Notes under the pieces: model-generated
Databases searched by the model: none
Told to the model about the DNA's origin: nothing
The model's input: the letters and a program-made list of their open reading frames with translations, nothing else
Shown here: one piece after another, positions 8,601 through 16,926 of the stretch
How the letters are laid out: each line of letters opens with the position of its first letter
How positions within the stretch are numbered: position 1 is the first letter of the stretch
Source: Jiella soli
Lineage (GTDB): Bacteria; Pseudomonadota; Alphaproteobacteria; Rhizobiales; Rhizobiaceae
Direction of reading: 5' to 3'
Assembly: GCF_020615385.1 (NCBI RefSeq)
Contig: NZ_JAJAVB010000032.1
Location: forward strand, 43,960-107,959
Length of the DNA stretch: 64,000 nt
Translations under genes and position numbers: made by a program

Positions 8601-9854
8601 ATGTTGATCTCGAGACGCATTGTTATGGCCGCGGCGCTCGCCGCGTCCACCGTCCTGTCGACCGGGGCGTCGCACGCCGCCGACGGCACCATCAAGATGG
8701 GTGTCCTGGCGACGCTCGAGGGTGCCTTCACGGTGCTCGGAGAGGATGCCATGCGCGGCGCCAAGCTTGCGCTGCAGCAGCACGACAACAAGGCCGGCGG
8801 CAAGACGATCGAGCTGTCGACCGCCTCGTCCGACGCCTCGCCGGACAGCGCGGTCAAGGCCGCACGCAAGCTCGTCGAACAGGACGGGGTCGAGGTCCTG
8901 ATCGGACCGCTCTCCGGGTCTGAGGGCATCGCGGTCAAGGACTATTCCAAGACCAAGCCGGAGGTCACCTTCCTCAACGGGTCGTCGGCCGCGCAGGACA
9001 CGACGCTGTTCGACCCGTCGCCGAACTTCTTCCGCTTCTCGACCGACGGCGTCCAGTGGATGGCCGGGCTCGGCGAATACGCCTACAACGAGAAGGGCTA
9101 CAAGCGTGTCGCGACCGTGGCGGAGGACTACTCCTTCCCCTACAGCCAGGTGGAAGGCTTCATGCTGCCCTTCTGCAAGCTCGGCGGCAAGGTCGTCGCC
9201 AAGTCCTGGGTGCCGATCGGCAACAAGGACTATTCCTCGGTCATCGCCTCGCTGCCGGACGATGTCGACGCGATCTACGTCGCGCTCGGCGGTGCCGACG
9301 CGGTCAACTTCCTGACCCAATACCAGCAGGCCGGCGGCCAGGCGCCGCTGATCGGCGGCTCGATCACCGTCGACCAGACCGTGCTGAGCGCCAAGGGCAA
9401 CCTGAAGGACGCGCTGATCGGCACCATCGCGGCCGGCCCGACGGCCGACACCTGGGACGACCCGCGCTGGACGAAGTTCGTCGAGGCCTACAAGGAGGCT
9501 TATCCGGACGGCTTCCCGGTCCCCTCGCTCTTCGCCCATGCCTATTACGTCAACACCGAGGCGGCGCTGCGCGCGCTCGACGAGGTGAATGGCGATCTGT
9601 CGGATGGCGGCAAGAAATTCCGCGAGGCGCTGTCCAAGCTCGAATTCGATACGCCGACCGGGCCGGTGAAGGTCGACAAGAACCGCAACGGCGTCGCCAA
9701 CATCTTCGTGACCGAAGTGGTCGAGAGCGACGACGGCCACCTCGTCAACAAGGTCATCAAGGTCGCCGAGAACGTCAACCAGACCCTCGGCGAGCCGGAG
9801 GACGAGTTCCTCAAGATCGGTCCGGCGAGCCGCGACAACCCGGACTGCCAGTAA
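8601..9854 (+). CDS. Liv-type ABC transporter substrate-binding protein
   Basis: A 417-residue secreted binding protein. An N-terminal signal peptide runs to about residue 28 (hydrophobic VMAAALAASTVLSTGASHAA with a likely cleavage after AHA/ASHA). The mature part starts TIKMGVLATLEGAFTVLGED, typical of LivJ/LivK-like type 1 periplasmic folds. A very strong ribosome site (GGGGAGGAAAG) precedes the ATG at 8601, fitting the high expression such proteins need. It would deliver the pathway substrate to the LivH/LivM channel. The ligand is not predictable here, but the hydrolases in the same cluster point to a cyclic amide, lactone or related organic acid. Confidence 0.92.
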   Translation: MLISRRIVMAAALAASTVLSTGASHAADGTIKMGVLATLEGAFTVLGEDAMRGAKLALQQHDNKAGGKTIELSTASSDASPDSAVKAARKLVEQDGVEVLIGPLSGSEGIAVKDYSKTKPEVTFLNGSSAAQDTTLFDPSPNFFRFSTDGVQWMAGLGEYAYNEKGYKRVATVAEDYSFPYSQVEGFMLPFCKLGGKVVAKSWVPIGNKDYSSVIASLPDDVDAIYVALGGADAVNFLTQYQQAGGQAPLIGGSITVDQTVLSAKGNLKDALIGTIAAGPTADTWDDPRWTKFVEAYKEAYPDGFPVPSLFAHAYYVNTEAALRALDEVNGDLSDGGKKFREALSKLEFDTPTGPVKVDKNRNGVANIFVTEVVESDDGHLVNKVIKVAENVNQTLGEPEDEFLKIGPASRDNPDCQ

Positions 9855-9867
9855 GCGTCCGAACCCA

Positions 9868-9902
9868 GGTCATGGCCCCTGCCGCCGGTCGGGGCCATGA
9901 CC
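9868..9902 (+). terminator. Perfect 12-bp stem-loop after the binding-protein gene
   Basis: Arms GGTCATGGCCCC (9868-9879) and GGGGCCATGACC (9891-9902) are perfectly complementary around an 11-nt loop, directly after the binding-protein stop. No T-run follows, and the next cluster gene starts 64 bp later, so partial termination or 3'-end protection of the upstream mRNA is more likely than a full stop. This would raise the binding-protein to ATPase ratio. Confidence 0.6.
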
Positions 9903-9965
9903 TCCCGAGAGCACGAAACCCGCATCCGCCCGCCGTGACAGGTCGGGCCCCAAGGAGCAGCGACA

Positions 9966-10748
9966 GTGGCCGAGCCGGCTAGAAATCCCCTGAGCGAGAG
10001 CGGCGCGAATGCGCTCGAACTCTTCGGCGTCGGCCGCTCCTTCGGTGCGCTGACGGCGCTGGCGGACATCCACATGACGGTGCGCGCCGGCGAGCGCCGG
10101 GCCGTCCTCGGCTCGAACGGTGCCGGCAAGACGACCCTCTTCAACACGATTACCGGCGACTTTCCGCCGTCGACGGGCGAGATCCGCTTCTTCGGCGAGG
10201 ACGTCACCCGCTTTCCGGCGCAGGAGCGCATCCGCCGCGGCCTGCGCCGGACCTACCAGATCTCGCTGCTCTTCGGCGGCCTCAGCGTCCGCGACAATGT
10301 CTATCTCGCCTGCCGCGGCGTCTCGCGGAGCCGTTTCTCGCTGGTCCGGCCGAAATGGGACGACGCGACGATGGAGCAGGCGGAACGGATCCTGCGCGCG
10401 GTCAAGCTCGACGACATCGCCGACACCCTCGTCGGCAACCTCAGCCATGGCCAGCAGCGCCAGCTGGAGATCGCGCTGGCGCTTGCCGGCGCACCACGCT
10501 TCATCCTGTTCGACGAGCCGGCGGCGGGGCTGTCGCCGACCGAGCGGCGGGACCTCGTGGCGATCCTGTCCTCGCTGCCTGCCCATATCGGCTACATCAT
10601 CATCGAACACGACCTCGATGTCGCCCTGCGCGTCTCCGAGCGCGTGACGATGATGCACAACGGCCGGATCTTCAAGGAAGGCACGCCGCAGGAGATCGAG
10701 AACGACCCGCAGGTGCAGGAAATCTACCTGGGAGGCGGGCATGGCTAG
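9966..10748 (+). CDS. livG: Liv-type ABC transporter ATP-binding protein, LivG family
   Basis: A 260-residue ABC ATPase with Walker [10 protein letters not shown] near residue 50, a LivG-type [12 protein letters not shown] segment around the Q-loop, the signature LSHGQQRQL, Walker [14 protein letters not shown] and H-loop IIIEHDLD. It starts with GTG at 9966, preceded by AAGGAG. Its 3' end overlaps the start of the LivF-Tm-1 fusion by 8 bp, as expected for the two ATPases of one importer. Confidence 0.92.
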   Translation: MAEPARNPLSESGANALELFGVGRSFGALTALADIHMTVRAGERRAVLGSNGAGKTTLFNTITGDFPPSTGEIRFFGEDVTRFPAQERIRRGLRRTYQISLLFGGLSVRDNVYLACRGVSRSRFSLVRPKWDDATMEQAERILRAVKLDDIADTLVGNLSHGQQRQLEIALALAGAPRFILFDEPAAGLSPTERRDLVAILSSLPAHIGYIIIEHDLDVALRVSERVTMMHNGRIFKEGTPQEIENDPQVQEIYLGGGHG

Positions 10749-12981
10749 GGACAGCGGCAGGTCGGCGCTGAAGATCCAGGGCCTCGACGTCTATTACGGT
10801 CAGTCGCATGCGATCCAGGGCATCGACCTGACCCTCGACCACGGCGTCTATTCCGTCGTCGGGCGCAACGGCATGGGCAAGACGACGCTCTGCAACACGA
10901 TCACCGGCCTCAAGCGCGCGAACGGTGGGCAGATCCTTCTCGGCGGCCGCTCGATCACGCGGCTGGAGCCGCACCAGATCTCGCGCCTCGGCGTCGGCTA
11001 CGTCCCGCAGGGGCGCCGCGTCTGGCGCAGCCTGTCGGTAGACGAGCATCTGAAGCTCGCCTTTCGCGGCGGCGCCGAGGCGCAATGGACGGTCGACCGC
11101 GTCTACCAGACCTTCCCCCGGCTCGCCGAGCGGCGCACCAATGGTGGCGGCCAGCTCTCCGGCGGCGAGCAGCAGATGCTGGCGATCTCGCGGGCCCTGC
11201 TCGGCAACCCGAAGCTCCTCGTCATGGACGAGCCGACCGAGGGCCTCGCCCCGGTCATCGTCGACCAGGTCGCGGAAATGCTGAGAACGCTCGGCGAGGA
11301 GGGCGAGATCGCCGTCCTCCTGATCGAGCAGAATATCGGAGTCGCGACCAGCGTGGCGGACAAGGTCGCGATCATGGTCAACGGCCGGATCAACCGGATC
11401 ATGCCGGCGGCCGAACTTGCCGCCGACCGCGACCTGCAGCAGCGCCTGCTCGGCGTCGGCCGGCATTCCGATGAGCCGGAGGAGGATCCGACTCCCGAAA
11501 CTTCCAGCGAGACGGAAAGCCGCGTCGCGGAAGTCTACCGGATCATCCGGCCGGGCGAGGAGGGCGCGTCGCAGCCCTCGCCCCGCGGCGAGGGCGGCTA
11601 TCGCCGCAGCCTGCGTTCCGTGCCCAACCGCTGGTCCCTGAGCGATGCCCAGATCGGACGCGGCGGCGTCCGGCAACGGCCACAAGCGGCGGAAAAGGAT
11701 GAGGCCGAGGCAGCCTCGACGATCTTCGAGATGCCGCGGATCGACCGCGCCTCGCGCACGGCGCTCGTCGTCGGCACCTTCGATACCAAGGGCAGGGAGC
11801 TGACCTTTCTGCGCGACCAGCTCCGCGCCGTCGGCGTCAGGACGCGGACGGTCGATCTGTCGACATCGCAGAAGCCATCCACGGCCGATGTCCGCGCGCA
11901 GGAGATCGCGAGTTTCCATCCGCGCGGCTCAAGCGCCGTCTTCGGAGAGGATCGCGGCCGCTCGGTGGAAGCCATGGCGGAAGCCTTTTCGCGCTGGATC
12001 GTCCGCGAGCGCGATATCGCGGCGATCATCTCGGCCGGCGGATCGGGCGGCACCTCGCTGGCGACGGCCGGCATGCGGCGGCTGCCGGTCGGCATCCCGA
12101 AGCTGATGGTCTCGACGGTCGCGTCGGGCGATGTCGGCCGCTATGTCGGGCCGTCCGACATCCTGATGATGCACTCGGTCGCCGACGTGCAGGGGCTCAA
12201 CTCGATCACGGAGACGATCCTCTCAAACGCGGCGCATGCGCTCGCCGGCATGCTGGCCAAGCGGCCGAGCGCCCGCGACGCCGCTCGTGCGGCGGTGGAG
12301 AAACGCCCGGCGGTCGGGCTGACAATGTTCGGCGTGACGACGCCTTGCGTCCAGGCAGTGCAGCGCGAGCTCCAGGGCGAGTTCGATACGCTGGTGTTCC
12401 ACGCCACCGGCACCGGCGGCCGCTCGATGGAGGCGCTCGCCGATTCCGGCCTGCTCGCCGCCGTGCTCGACCTGACCACGACCGAGGTTCCGGACATGCT
12501 GGTCGGCGGCGTCTTCGCGGCGACCGAGGATCGGTTCGGCGCGATCATCCGCAAGGGACTTCCCTATGTCGGCTCCTGCGGCGCCCTCGACATGGTGAAT
12601 TTCGGCCCGCGCGACACCGTGCCGAAGACGTTCGACGGCCGGAAATTCGTCATCCACAATCCGAACGTGACGCTGATGCGCACGACGCGCGAGGAAAACC
12701 GCGCGATCGGCGAGTGGATCGCCGGCCGGCTCAACGAGATGCAGGGGCCGGTCCGCTTCCTCATTCCCGAGGGCGGGGTCTCGATGCTCGACGCTCCCGG
12801 CCAGCCCTTCCACGACCCGGACGCCGACCGGGCGCTATTCGAGGCGCTGGAGCAAGGGGTCCGCCAGACGCCGCAGCGCCGCCTCGTCCGGGTCTCCGCC
12901 AACATCAACGATCCCGCTTTCGTCGACGCCGTGCTCTCGGAGTTCCGGGCGATCGCCGCACCCATAGCCAAGAGGGCCTGA
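10741..12981 (+). CDS. LivF-type ABC ATPase fused to a Tm-1-like (UPF0261) domain
   Basis: A 746-residue two-part protein. Residues 1-240 are a complete LivF ATPase: Walker [10 protein letters not shown] (41-49), signature LSGGEQQ (139-145), Walker [12 protein letters not shown] (159-169). Residues 241-338 form an acidic then Arg/Gly/Ser-rich linker without obvious fold. Residues 339-746 are a Tm-1-like ATP-binding domain (UPF0261), recognised from VGTFDTKG (344-351), [28 protein letters not shown] and [13 protein letters not shown]. Plant Tm-1 contains this domain plus a TIM-barrel domain; the TIM-barrel partner is the next gene here. No frameshift is needed to read through. The fusion physically links an enzyme-like domain to the importer's cytoplasmic face. 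The reaction of the UPF0261 half is unknown to me. The 3-bp scale spacing on both sides supports one operon. Confidence 0.9.
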   Translation: MARDSGRSALKIQGLDVYYGQSHAIQGIDLTLDHGVYSVVGRNGMGKTTLCNTITGLKRANGGQILLGGRSITRLEPHQISRLGVGYVPQGRRVWRSLSVDEHLKLAFRGGAEAQWTVDRVYQTFPRLAERRTNGGGQLSGGEQQMLAISRALLGNPKLLVMDEPTEGLAPVIVDQVAEMLRTLGEEGEIAVLLIEQNIGVATSVADKVAIMVNGRINRIMPAAELAADRDLQQRLLGVGRHSDEPEEDPTPETSSETESRVAEVYRIIRPGEEGASQPSPRGEGGYRRSLRSVPNRWSLSDAQIGRGGVRQRPQAAEKDEAEAASTIFEMPRIDRASRTALVVGTFDTKGRELTFLRDQLRAVGVRTRTVDLSTSQKPSTADVRAQEIASFHPRGSSAVFGEDRGRSVEAMAEAFSRWIVRERDIAAIISAGGSGGTSLATAGMRRLPVGIPKLMVSTVASGDVGRYVGPSDILMMHSVADVQGLNSITETILSNAAHALAGMLAKRPSARDAARAAVEKRPAVGLTMFGVTTPCVQAVQRELQGEFDTLVFHATGTGGRSMEALADSGLLAAVLDLTTTEVPDMLVGGVFAATEDRFGAIIRKGLPYVGSCGALDMVNFGPRDTVPKTFDGRKFVIHNPNVTLMRTTREENRAIGEWIAGRLNEMQGPVRFLIPEGGVSMLDAPGQPFHDPDADRALFEALEQGVRQTPQRRLVRVSANINDPAFVDAVLSEFRAIAAPIAKRA
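11575..11594 (+). repeat. Perfect 8-bp inverted repeat inside the fusion linker
   Basis: CCCTCGCC (11575-11582), a 4-nt loop, then GGCGAGGG (11587-11594) encodes PSPRGEGG at about residues 279-286 of the LivF-Tm-1 protein. It lies in the non-conserved linker and looks like the short GC palindromes common between rhizobial genes. Whether it is an inserted palindromic element or chance in a GC-rich linker cannot be decided from one copy. Confidence 0.5.
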
Positions 12982-12986
12982 GCCGC

Positions 12987-13820
12987 ATGCCGCGTTTCGA
13001 ACGAACCGATCTCGTGGACAAGTTCCGGGGCATGGCCCGCCGGGGCGAGATGATCATCGGCGGCGGTGCCGGCACAGGCCTTTCGGCAAAGTGCGAGGAG
13101 GCCGGCGGCATCGACCTCATCGTCATCTACAATTCCGGCCGCTACCGCATGGCCGGGCGCGGCTCGCTCGCCGGGCTTCTGGCCTATGGCAACGCCAACG
13201 AGATCGTCATGGAGATGGCCTCGGAGGTCCTGCCGGTCGTCAGGAACACGCCGGTGCTCGCAGGGGTCAACGGCACCGACCCGTTCGTGAACTTCGATTT
13301 CTTCCTCGACCGGGTGAAGGCGGCCGGTTTCTCCGGCATCCAGAACTTCCCGACGGTCGGCCTGATCGACGGCACCTTCCGGGCCAATCTCGAAGAGACC
13401 GGCATGTCCTATGCCCTGGAGGTCGATCTCGTCGCCAAGGCGCGGGAGAAGGGCCTCTTCACCACGCCCTACGTCTTCTCGGAAGGCGATGCGGAAGCGA
13501 TGGCGAAGGCCGGCGCCGACATCGTGGTCTGCCATCTCGGGCTGACCACCGGCGGCGCGATCGGGGCACAGACGGCGCTGAAGCTTGAGGACTGTCCGGC
13601 GCTGGTCGATGCCTGGGCCGAGGCCGCGCTGGCGGTCGACCCGGACATTGTCGTGCTCGTCCATGGCGGCCCGGTCTCCGAGCCGGCCGACGCCGAATAC
13701 ATTATGAACAATACGAAAAACTGCCACGGCTTCTACGGCGCCTCCTCTATGGAGCGCCTGCCGGTGGAGACGGCGCTCACCGAGCGCACCAGGGCATTCA
13801 AGGCCATCCGCAAGAGCTGA
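12987..13820 (+). CDS. Phosphoenolpyruvate hydrolase-family TIM-barrel protein (Tm-1 C-terminal domain type)
   Basis: A 277-residue protein matching the TIM-barrel family often labelled 'phosphoenolpyruvate hydrolase family'. Features are [19 protein letters not shown] near residues 23-41, [10 protein letters not shown] mid-protein, [13 protein letters not shown] and the end motif [17 protein letters not shown]. In plant Tm-1 a homologous domain is fused behind a UPF0261 domain; here it is a separate gene 5 bp after the UPF0261 half. The two products probably act together as one enzyme complex. The name implies a PEP-related reaction, but I see no direct evidence for that activity. A short GC-rich dyad (13831-13870) separates it from the next gene. 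Confidence 0.88.
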   Translation: MPRFERTDLVDKFRGMARRGEMIIGGGAGTGLSAKCEEAGGIDLIVIYNSGRYRMAGRGSLAGLLAYGNANEIVMEMASEVLPVVRNTPVLAGVNGTDPFVNFDFFLDRVKAAGFSGIQNFPTVGLIDGTFRANLEETGMSYALEVDLVAKAREKGLFTTPYVFSEGDAEAMAKAGADIVVCHLGLTTGGAIGAQTALKLEDCPALVDAWAEAALAVDPDIVVLVHGGPVSEPADAEYIMNNTKNCHGFYGASSMERLPVETALTERTRAFKAIRKS

Positions 13821-13884
13821 ACGAAACGGACTTCCGGCGCCGCGGCCAAGGCCGGGCGCGGGATCGGAAGTGGGAGGATTGAAA

Positions 13885-16455
13885 ATGGGCGCTGATATCG
13901 TCGGAGCCGTCATCTTGTGGCTCATCGTCGTCGCGGTCGTCGTCGTGATCGCGGTCTACCTCTTGCGCTGGCTCTATCGCCGCTCGACCAAGGAGCGGGC
14001 CTTCGTGCGCACCGGCTTCGGCGGCGAGAAGGTGGTCATCAATGGCGGCGCCTTCGTCATTCCGGTGCTGCACGAGGTGACGCCGGTCAACATGAACGTC
14101 GCGCGCATCGAGGTGCGGCGCGGCGAGGAGACGGCGCTGATCACCCGCGACCGCATGCGGATCGACCTCATCGCCGAGTTCTTCCTGCGTGTGCAGCCGA
14201 GCCGGGAGGCGGTCTCGCTCGCCGCCCAGACGCTCGGTAGCCGGGCGATGGAGCCGGCCGGCATCCGCGATCTCTTCGAGGGCAAGTTCGCGTCCTCGCT
14301 GCGTGCCGCCGCCGCGGAGATGACGATCGAGGAGGTGCACGAGAACCGCAGCCGCTTCATGGGCCGCGTGCGCGAACTCGCCTCAGAGGCGCTCGCCCAG
14401 AACGGACTGGAGATCGAGAGCGTCGCGCTGGTCGATCTCGACCAGACCAGCCTCGACTTCTTCGATCCGTCCAACGCCTTCGACGCCCAGGGCCTGACGC
14501 AGCTCACCGAGCAGATCGAGATGCGCCGCAAGATGCGCAATCAGATCGAGCAGGAGACGATGATCGCGATCCGCGACCAGAACCTTCTCTCCGAGCGGCG
14601 CACGCTCGAGATCGAGCGCGAGAGCGAATATGCGCGCCTGGAACAGGAGCGCGAGATCGAGGTGCGCCGGGCGCTGCAGCGCTCCGAACTGGTGCGTGAG
14701 CGGGCGCTGCGCGAGCAGGAGGGCCAGCAGGCCCAGCTCGTCGCGACCGAGGCCACCGAGAAGAGCCGGCTCGCCCAGGAGCGCGCGCTGGCCGAAAACC
14801 GGATCGCCAACGAGGAGGAGATCCAGCGCCGCGAGATCGCCCGCCGCCGGTCTCTCGAAGAGATCGAAATCCGCTCGCGTGAGGAGACCGAACGCGAGCA
14901 GATCGCCCTCGACCTCGCCTTGGAGCGCGAGCGCATCAACCGCCAGCGCGAGCAGGAGGAGCTGGAGGTCGCGCGCAGCCGGGCGATCGCCCTGGCCGAG
15001 CGCGAACGCGAGATCGCTCTGTCGCAGAAGGCCGTGGAAGTCGCCCGGGCCGAGGCGACGAAGCGCCAGGCCGACATCGACAACGAGCTCGAACTCGAAC
15101 GCCGGCGCCTTGCCCGCGACCGCGACATCGATGCCGCGAGGGTCGAGCGGGAGCGTGCGCTGGAAGCCATGGAGATCGAGAAGCGGCAAGCCTTCGAATC
15201 GGCAGAGATCGCCGCGCGGCTTGCCGTGGAGCGCGCCCGCATCCAGTCCGAGGAGGAGGTCCGCCGCGCCGAGATCAAGGTCGAGCTGACGCTGCAGTCC
15301 GAGCGCATCCGCCGCCAGCAGGAGGAAGAGGCGCTGGAGGTCGCGCGGAGCCGAGCGCTCGCACTCGCCGAGCGCGAGCGCGAGATCGCGCTGGCCGAAA
15401 AGGCGCTGGAGGTCATCGAGGCCGAACAGGCGCGCGAACGCGCCTCGGTCATCTCCAAGGCCGATCTCGACCGCGAGCGCATGGTGGCGCAGCGCCGCCT
15501 CGACGAGGCGCGGCTGGAGCGCGAGCGGGCGCTCGAAGCGCTCGAGATCGCCAAGCGGCAGGCCTTCGAGGAAGCCGAGATCGCGGCCGGCGAGGAGGTC
15601 GAGCGGGCCCGCATCGCCACCGAGCGCGGCATCAACGAGGCCCGCGTCACCCGCGACCGGGACCTCAGGAAGCTCGAGGTCGACAAGGACCGGGCGATCG
15701 AGATCGCGGAGATGGAGCGTGCCATCGCCGTCGCGTCGAAGTCGCTGGAACGGTCGCAGGCGATCGCCGAGGCCGAAAATGCACGGGCCGGCGCGATCAT
15801 CGCCGAGGAGCGCACCTTCACGGCACGCGAGCGCGAGATCGCCGAGCGGCGGAAGGCAATCGAGCTGATCACCGCATCGCGCGAGGCCGAGCGCGAGCGC
15901 GTGCGTCTGATCGCCAAGGCCGAGACCGAGAAGGATGCCGCCGGCAGCTTCGGCGAGGCCGAGCGCATGAAGGCCAAGGCCGAAGCCGATGCGGAAGGCA
16001 TCCGCCTGGAGGCCGCGGCCAAGCGCATGAAGGTCGAGGCCGATGGTCAGCGCCAGGCGAACGAGGCCGACAACATCCTCACCGAGGCCGCGCGCGCGTC
16101 GCGGACGCGCTCCAAGCTGCTCGACAAGCTGGAGGGCATCGTGCGCGAGAGCGTCAAGCCGATGGAGAAGATCGAAGGCATCAACATCCTGCATGTCGAC
16201 GGCATGCATGGGGGAGACGGCGAGCGGAAGAACGTCACCGACGAGGTGATCGATTCCGCGCTGCGCTACCGCGTCCAGGCGCCGATGATCGACAAGCTGA
16301 TGAAGGAGGTTGGCATCGAGGGTGGTTCGATCGGCAGGATGACTGACGTCCTGCGCGACGCCAAGGACATCGACACGCTGGTGCGCAACAAGGAGAAGGG
16401 CAAGATCGCCAATGGCAGCGGTTCGCACCACGACGACGACGACCGGGATCGCTGA
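13885..16455 (+). CDS. Very long flotillin-like (SPFH domain) membrane protein
   Basis: An 856-residue protein with one N-terminal membrane segment (about residues 6-28), an SPFH/band-7 domain of the YqiK/flotillin type (about 35-200: RTGFGGEKVVINGGAFVIPV, LFEGKFASSLRAAAAEMT), then roughly 530 residues of charged coiled coil rich in Glu, Arg and Ala, a C-terminal flotillin-like tail (about 740-820) and an acidic His/Asp end. Ordinary bacterial flotillins are about 500-600 residues; the extra length comes from coiled coil, including a 372-bp internal tandem duplication. I chose ATG 13885 because GGGAGG lies 8 bases upstream; a GTG at 13870 is less likely. Flotillins form membrane scaffolds; here it may organise the importer and enzymes encoded in the same cluster, which is inference. 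Confidence 0.9.
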   Translation: MGADIVGAVILWLIVVAVVVVIAVYLLRWLYRRSTKERAFVRTGFGGEKVVINGGAFVIPVLHEVTPVNMNVARIEVRRGEETALITRDRMRIDLIAEFFLRVQPSREAVSLAAQTLGSRAMEPAGIRDLFEGKFASSLRAAAAEMTIEEVHENRSRFMGRVRELASEALAQNGLEIESVALVDLDQTSLDFFDPSNAFDAQGLTQLTEQIEMRRKMRNQIEQETMIAIRDQNLLSERRTLEIERESEYARLEQEREIEVRRALQRSELVRERALREQEGQQAQLVATEATEKSRLAQERALAENRIANEEEIQRREIARRRSLEEIEIRSREETEREQIALDLALERERINRQREQEELEVARSRAIALAEREREIALSQKAVEVARAEATKRQADIDNELELERRRLARDRDIDAARVERERALEAMEIEKRQAFESAEIAARLAVERARIQSEEEVRRAEIKVELTLQSERIRRQQEEEALEVARSRALALAEREREIALAEKALEVIEAEQARERASVISKADLDRERMVAQRRLDEARLERERALEALEIAKRQAFEEAEIAAGEEVERARIATERGINEARVTRDRDLRKLEVDKDRAIEIAEMERAIAVASKSLERSQAIAEAENARAGAIIAEERTFTAREREIAERRKAIELITASREAERERVRLIAKAETEKDAAGSFGEAERMKAKAEADAEGIRLEAAAKRMKVEADGQRQANEADNILTEAARASRTRSKLLDKLEGIVRESVKPMEKIEGINILHVDGMHGGDGERKNVTDEVIDSALRYRVQAPMIDKLMKEVGIEGGSIGRMTDVLRDAKDIDTLVRNKEKGKIANGSGSHHDDDDRDR
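14932..15675 (+). repeat. Two-copy 372-bp tandem duplication within the flotillin coiled coil
   Basis: Residues about 350-473 and 474-597 align with a constant offset of 372 bases (124 codons). Compare LEVARSRAIALAEREREIAL with LEVARSRALALAEREREIAL, then ERALEAMEIEKRQAFESAEI with ERALEALEIAKRQAFEEAEI. The copies have diverged at many third positions, so the duplication is old. It lengthens the predicted coiled coil by about one third. Confidence 0.85.
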
Positions 16456-16464
16456 GGAGACATA

Positions 16465-16902
16465 ATGGCCAAGGTCTTCGTCTCGACCGTGATCGACGCG
16501 CCCGCCGGGCGCGTCTGGTCTGAAATCCGCGACTTCAACGGTCTTCCCGGCTGGACGCCCTTCGTCGCCGACAGCCGGATCGAGCAGAACCAGCCCTCCG
16601 ACAGGATCGGCTGCATCCGCAACTTCACCCTCAAGGACGGCGGCAGGATCCGCGAGCGCCTGCTCGGCCTGTCCGACTACGACCTCTCCTGCACCTACGA
16701 GATCCTGGAAAGCCCGATGGGCGTGACCGATTACGTGGCCCAGCTGAAGCTCGCACCGATCACCGATGGCGACCGGTGCTTTGCCGAGTGGAGCGCGGAG
16801 TTCGGCTGTGCGCCGGAACGGGAAGCGGAACTCGTCGGCCATATCGGCCGGGACGTCTTCCTTGCTGCGCTGACGGCGCTCAAGGGCCGGTTTTCCCGGT
16901 GA
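16465..16902 (+). CDS. SRPBCC family protein
   Basis: A 145-residue START-like (polyketide cyclase/MxaD-type) domain protein: the opening VFVSTVIDAPAGRVWSEIRDF and a C-terminal helix VFLAALTALKGRF are typical of this hydrophobic-pocket fold. Such proteins bind or transform lipophilic or cyclic ligands. It starts 9 bp after the flotillin stop with a GAGGAGA ribosome site and is followed 24 bp later by a gene whose N-terminus is a close paralogue, so the two arose by tandem duplication. Specific ligand or activity is unknown. Confidence 0.88.
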   Translation: MAKVFVSTVIDAPAGRVWSEIRDFNGLPGWTPFVADSRIEQNQPSDRIGCIRNFTLKDGGRIRERLLGLSDYDLSCTYEILESPMGVTDYVAQLKLAPITDGDRCFAEWSAEFGCAPEREAELVGHIGRDVFLAALTALKGRFSR

Positions 16903-16926
16903 GCCAGGGACGATGAAGACACCGCA

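Noticed and set aside
14932..15675. Tandem 372-bp repeat considered as a CRISPR array or satellite
   Set aside because: The copies are in frame, diverged at third positions and code for coiled coil; there are no short constant repeats with spacers.
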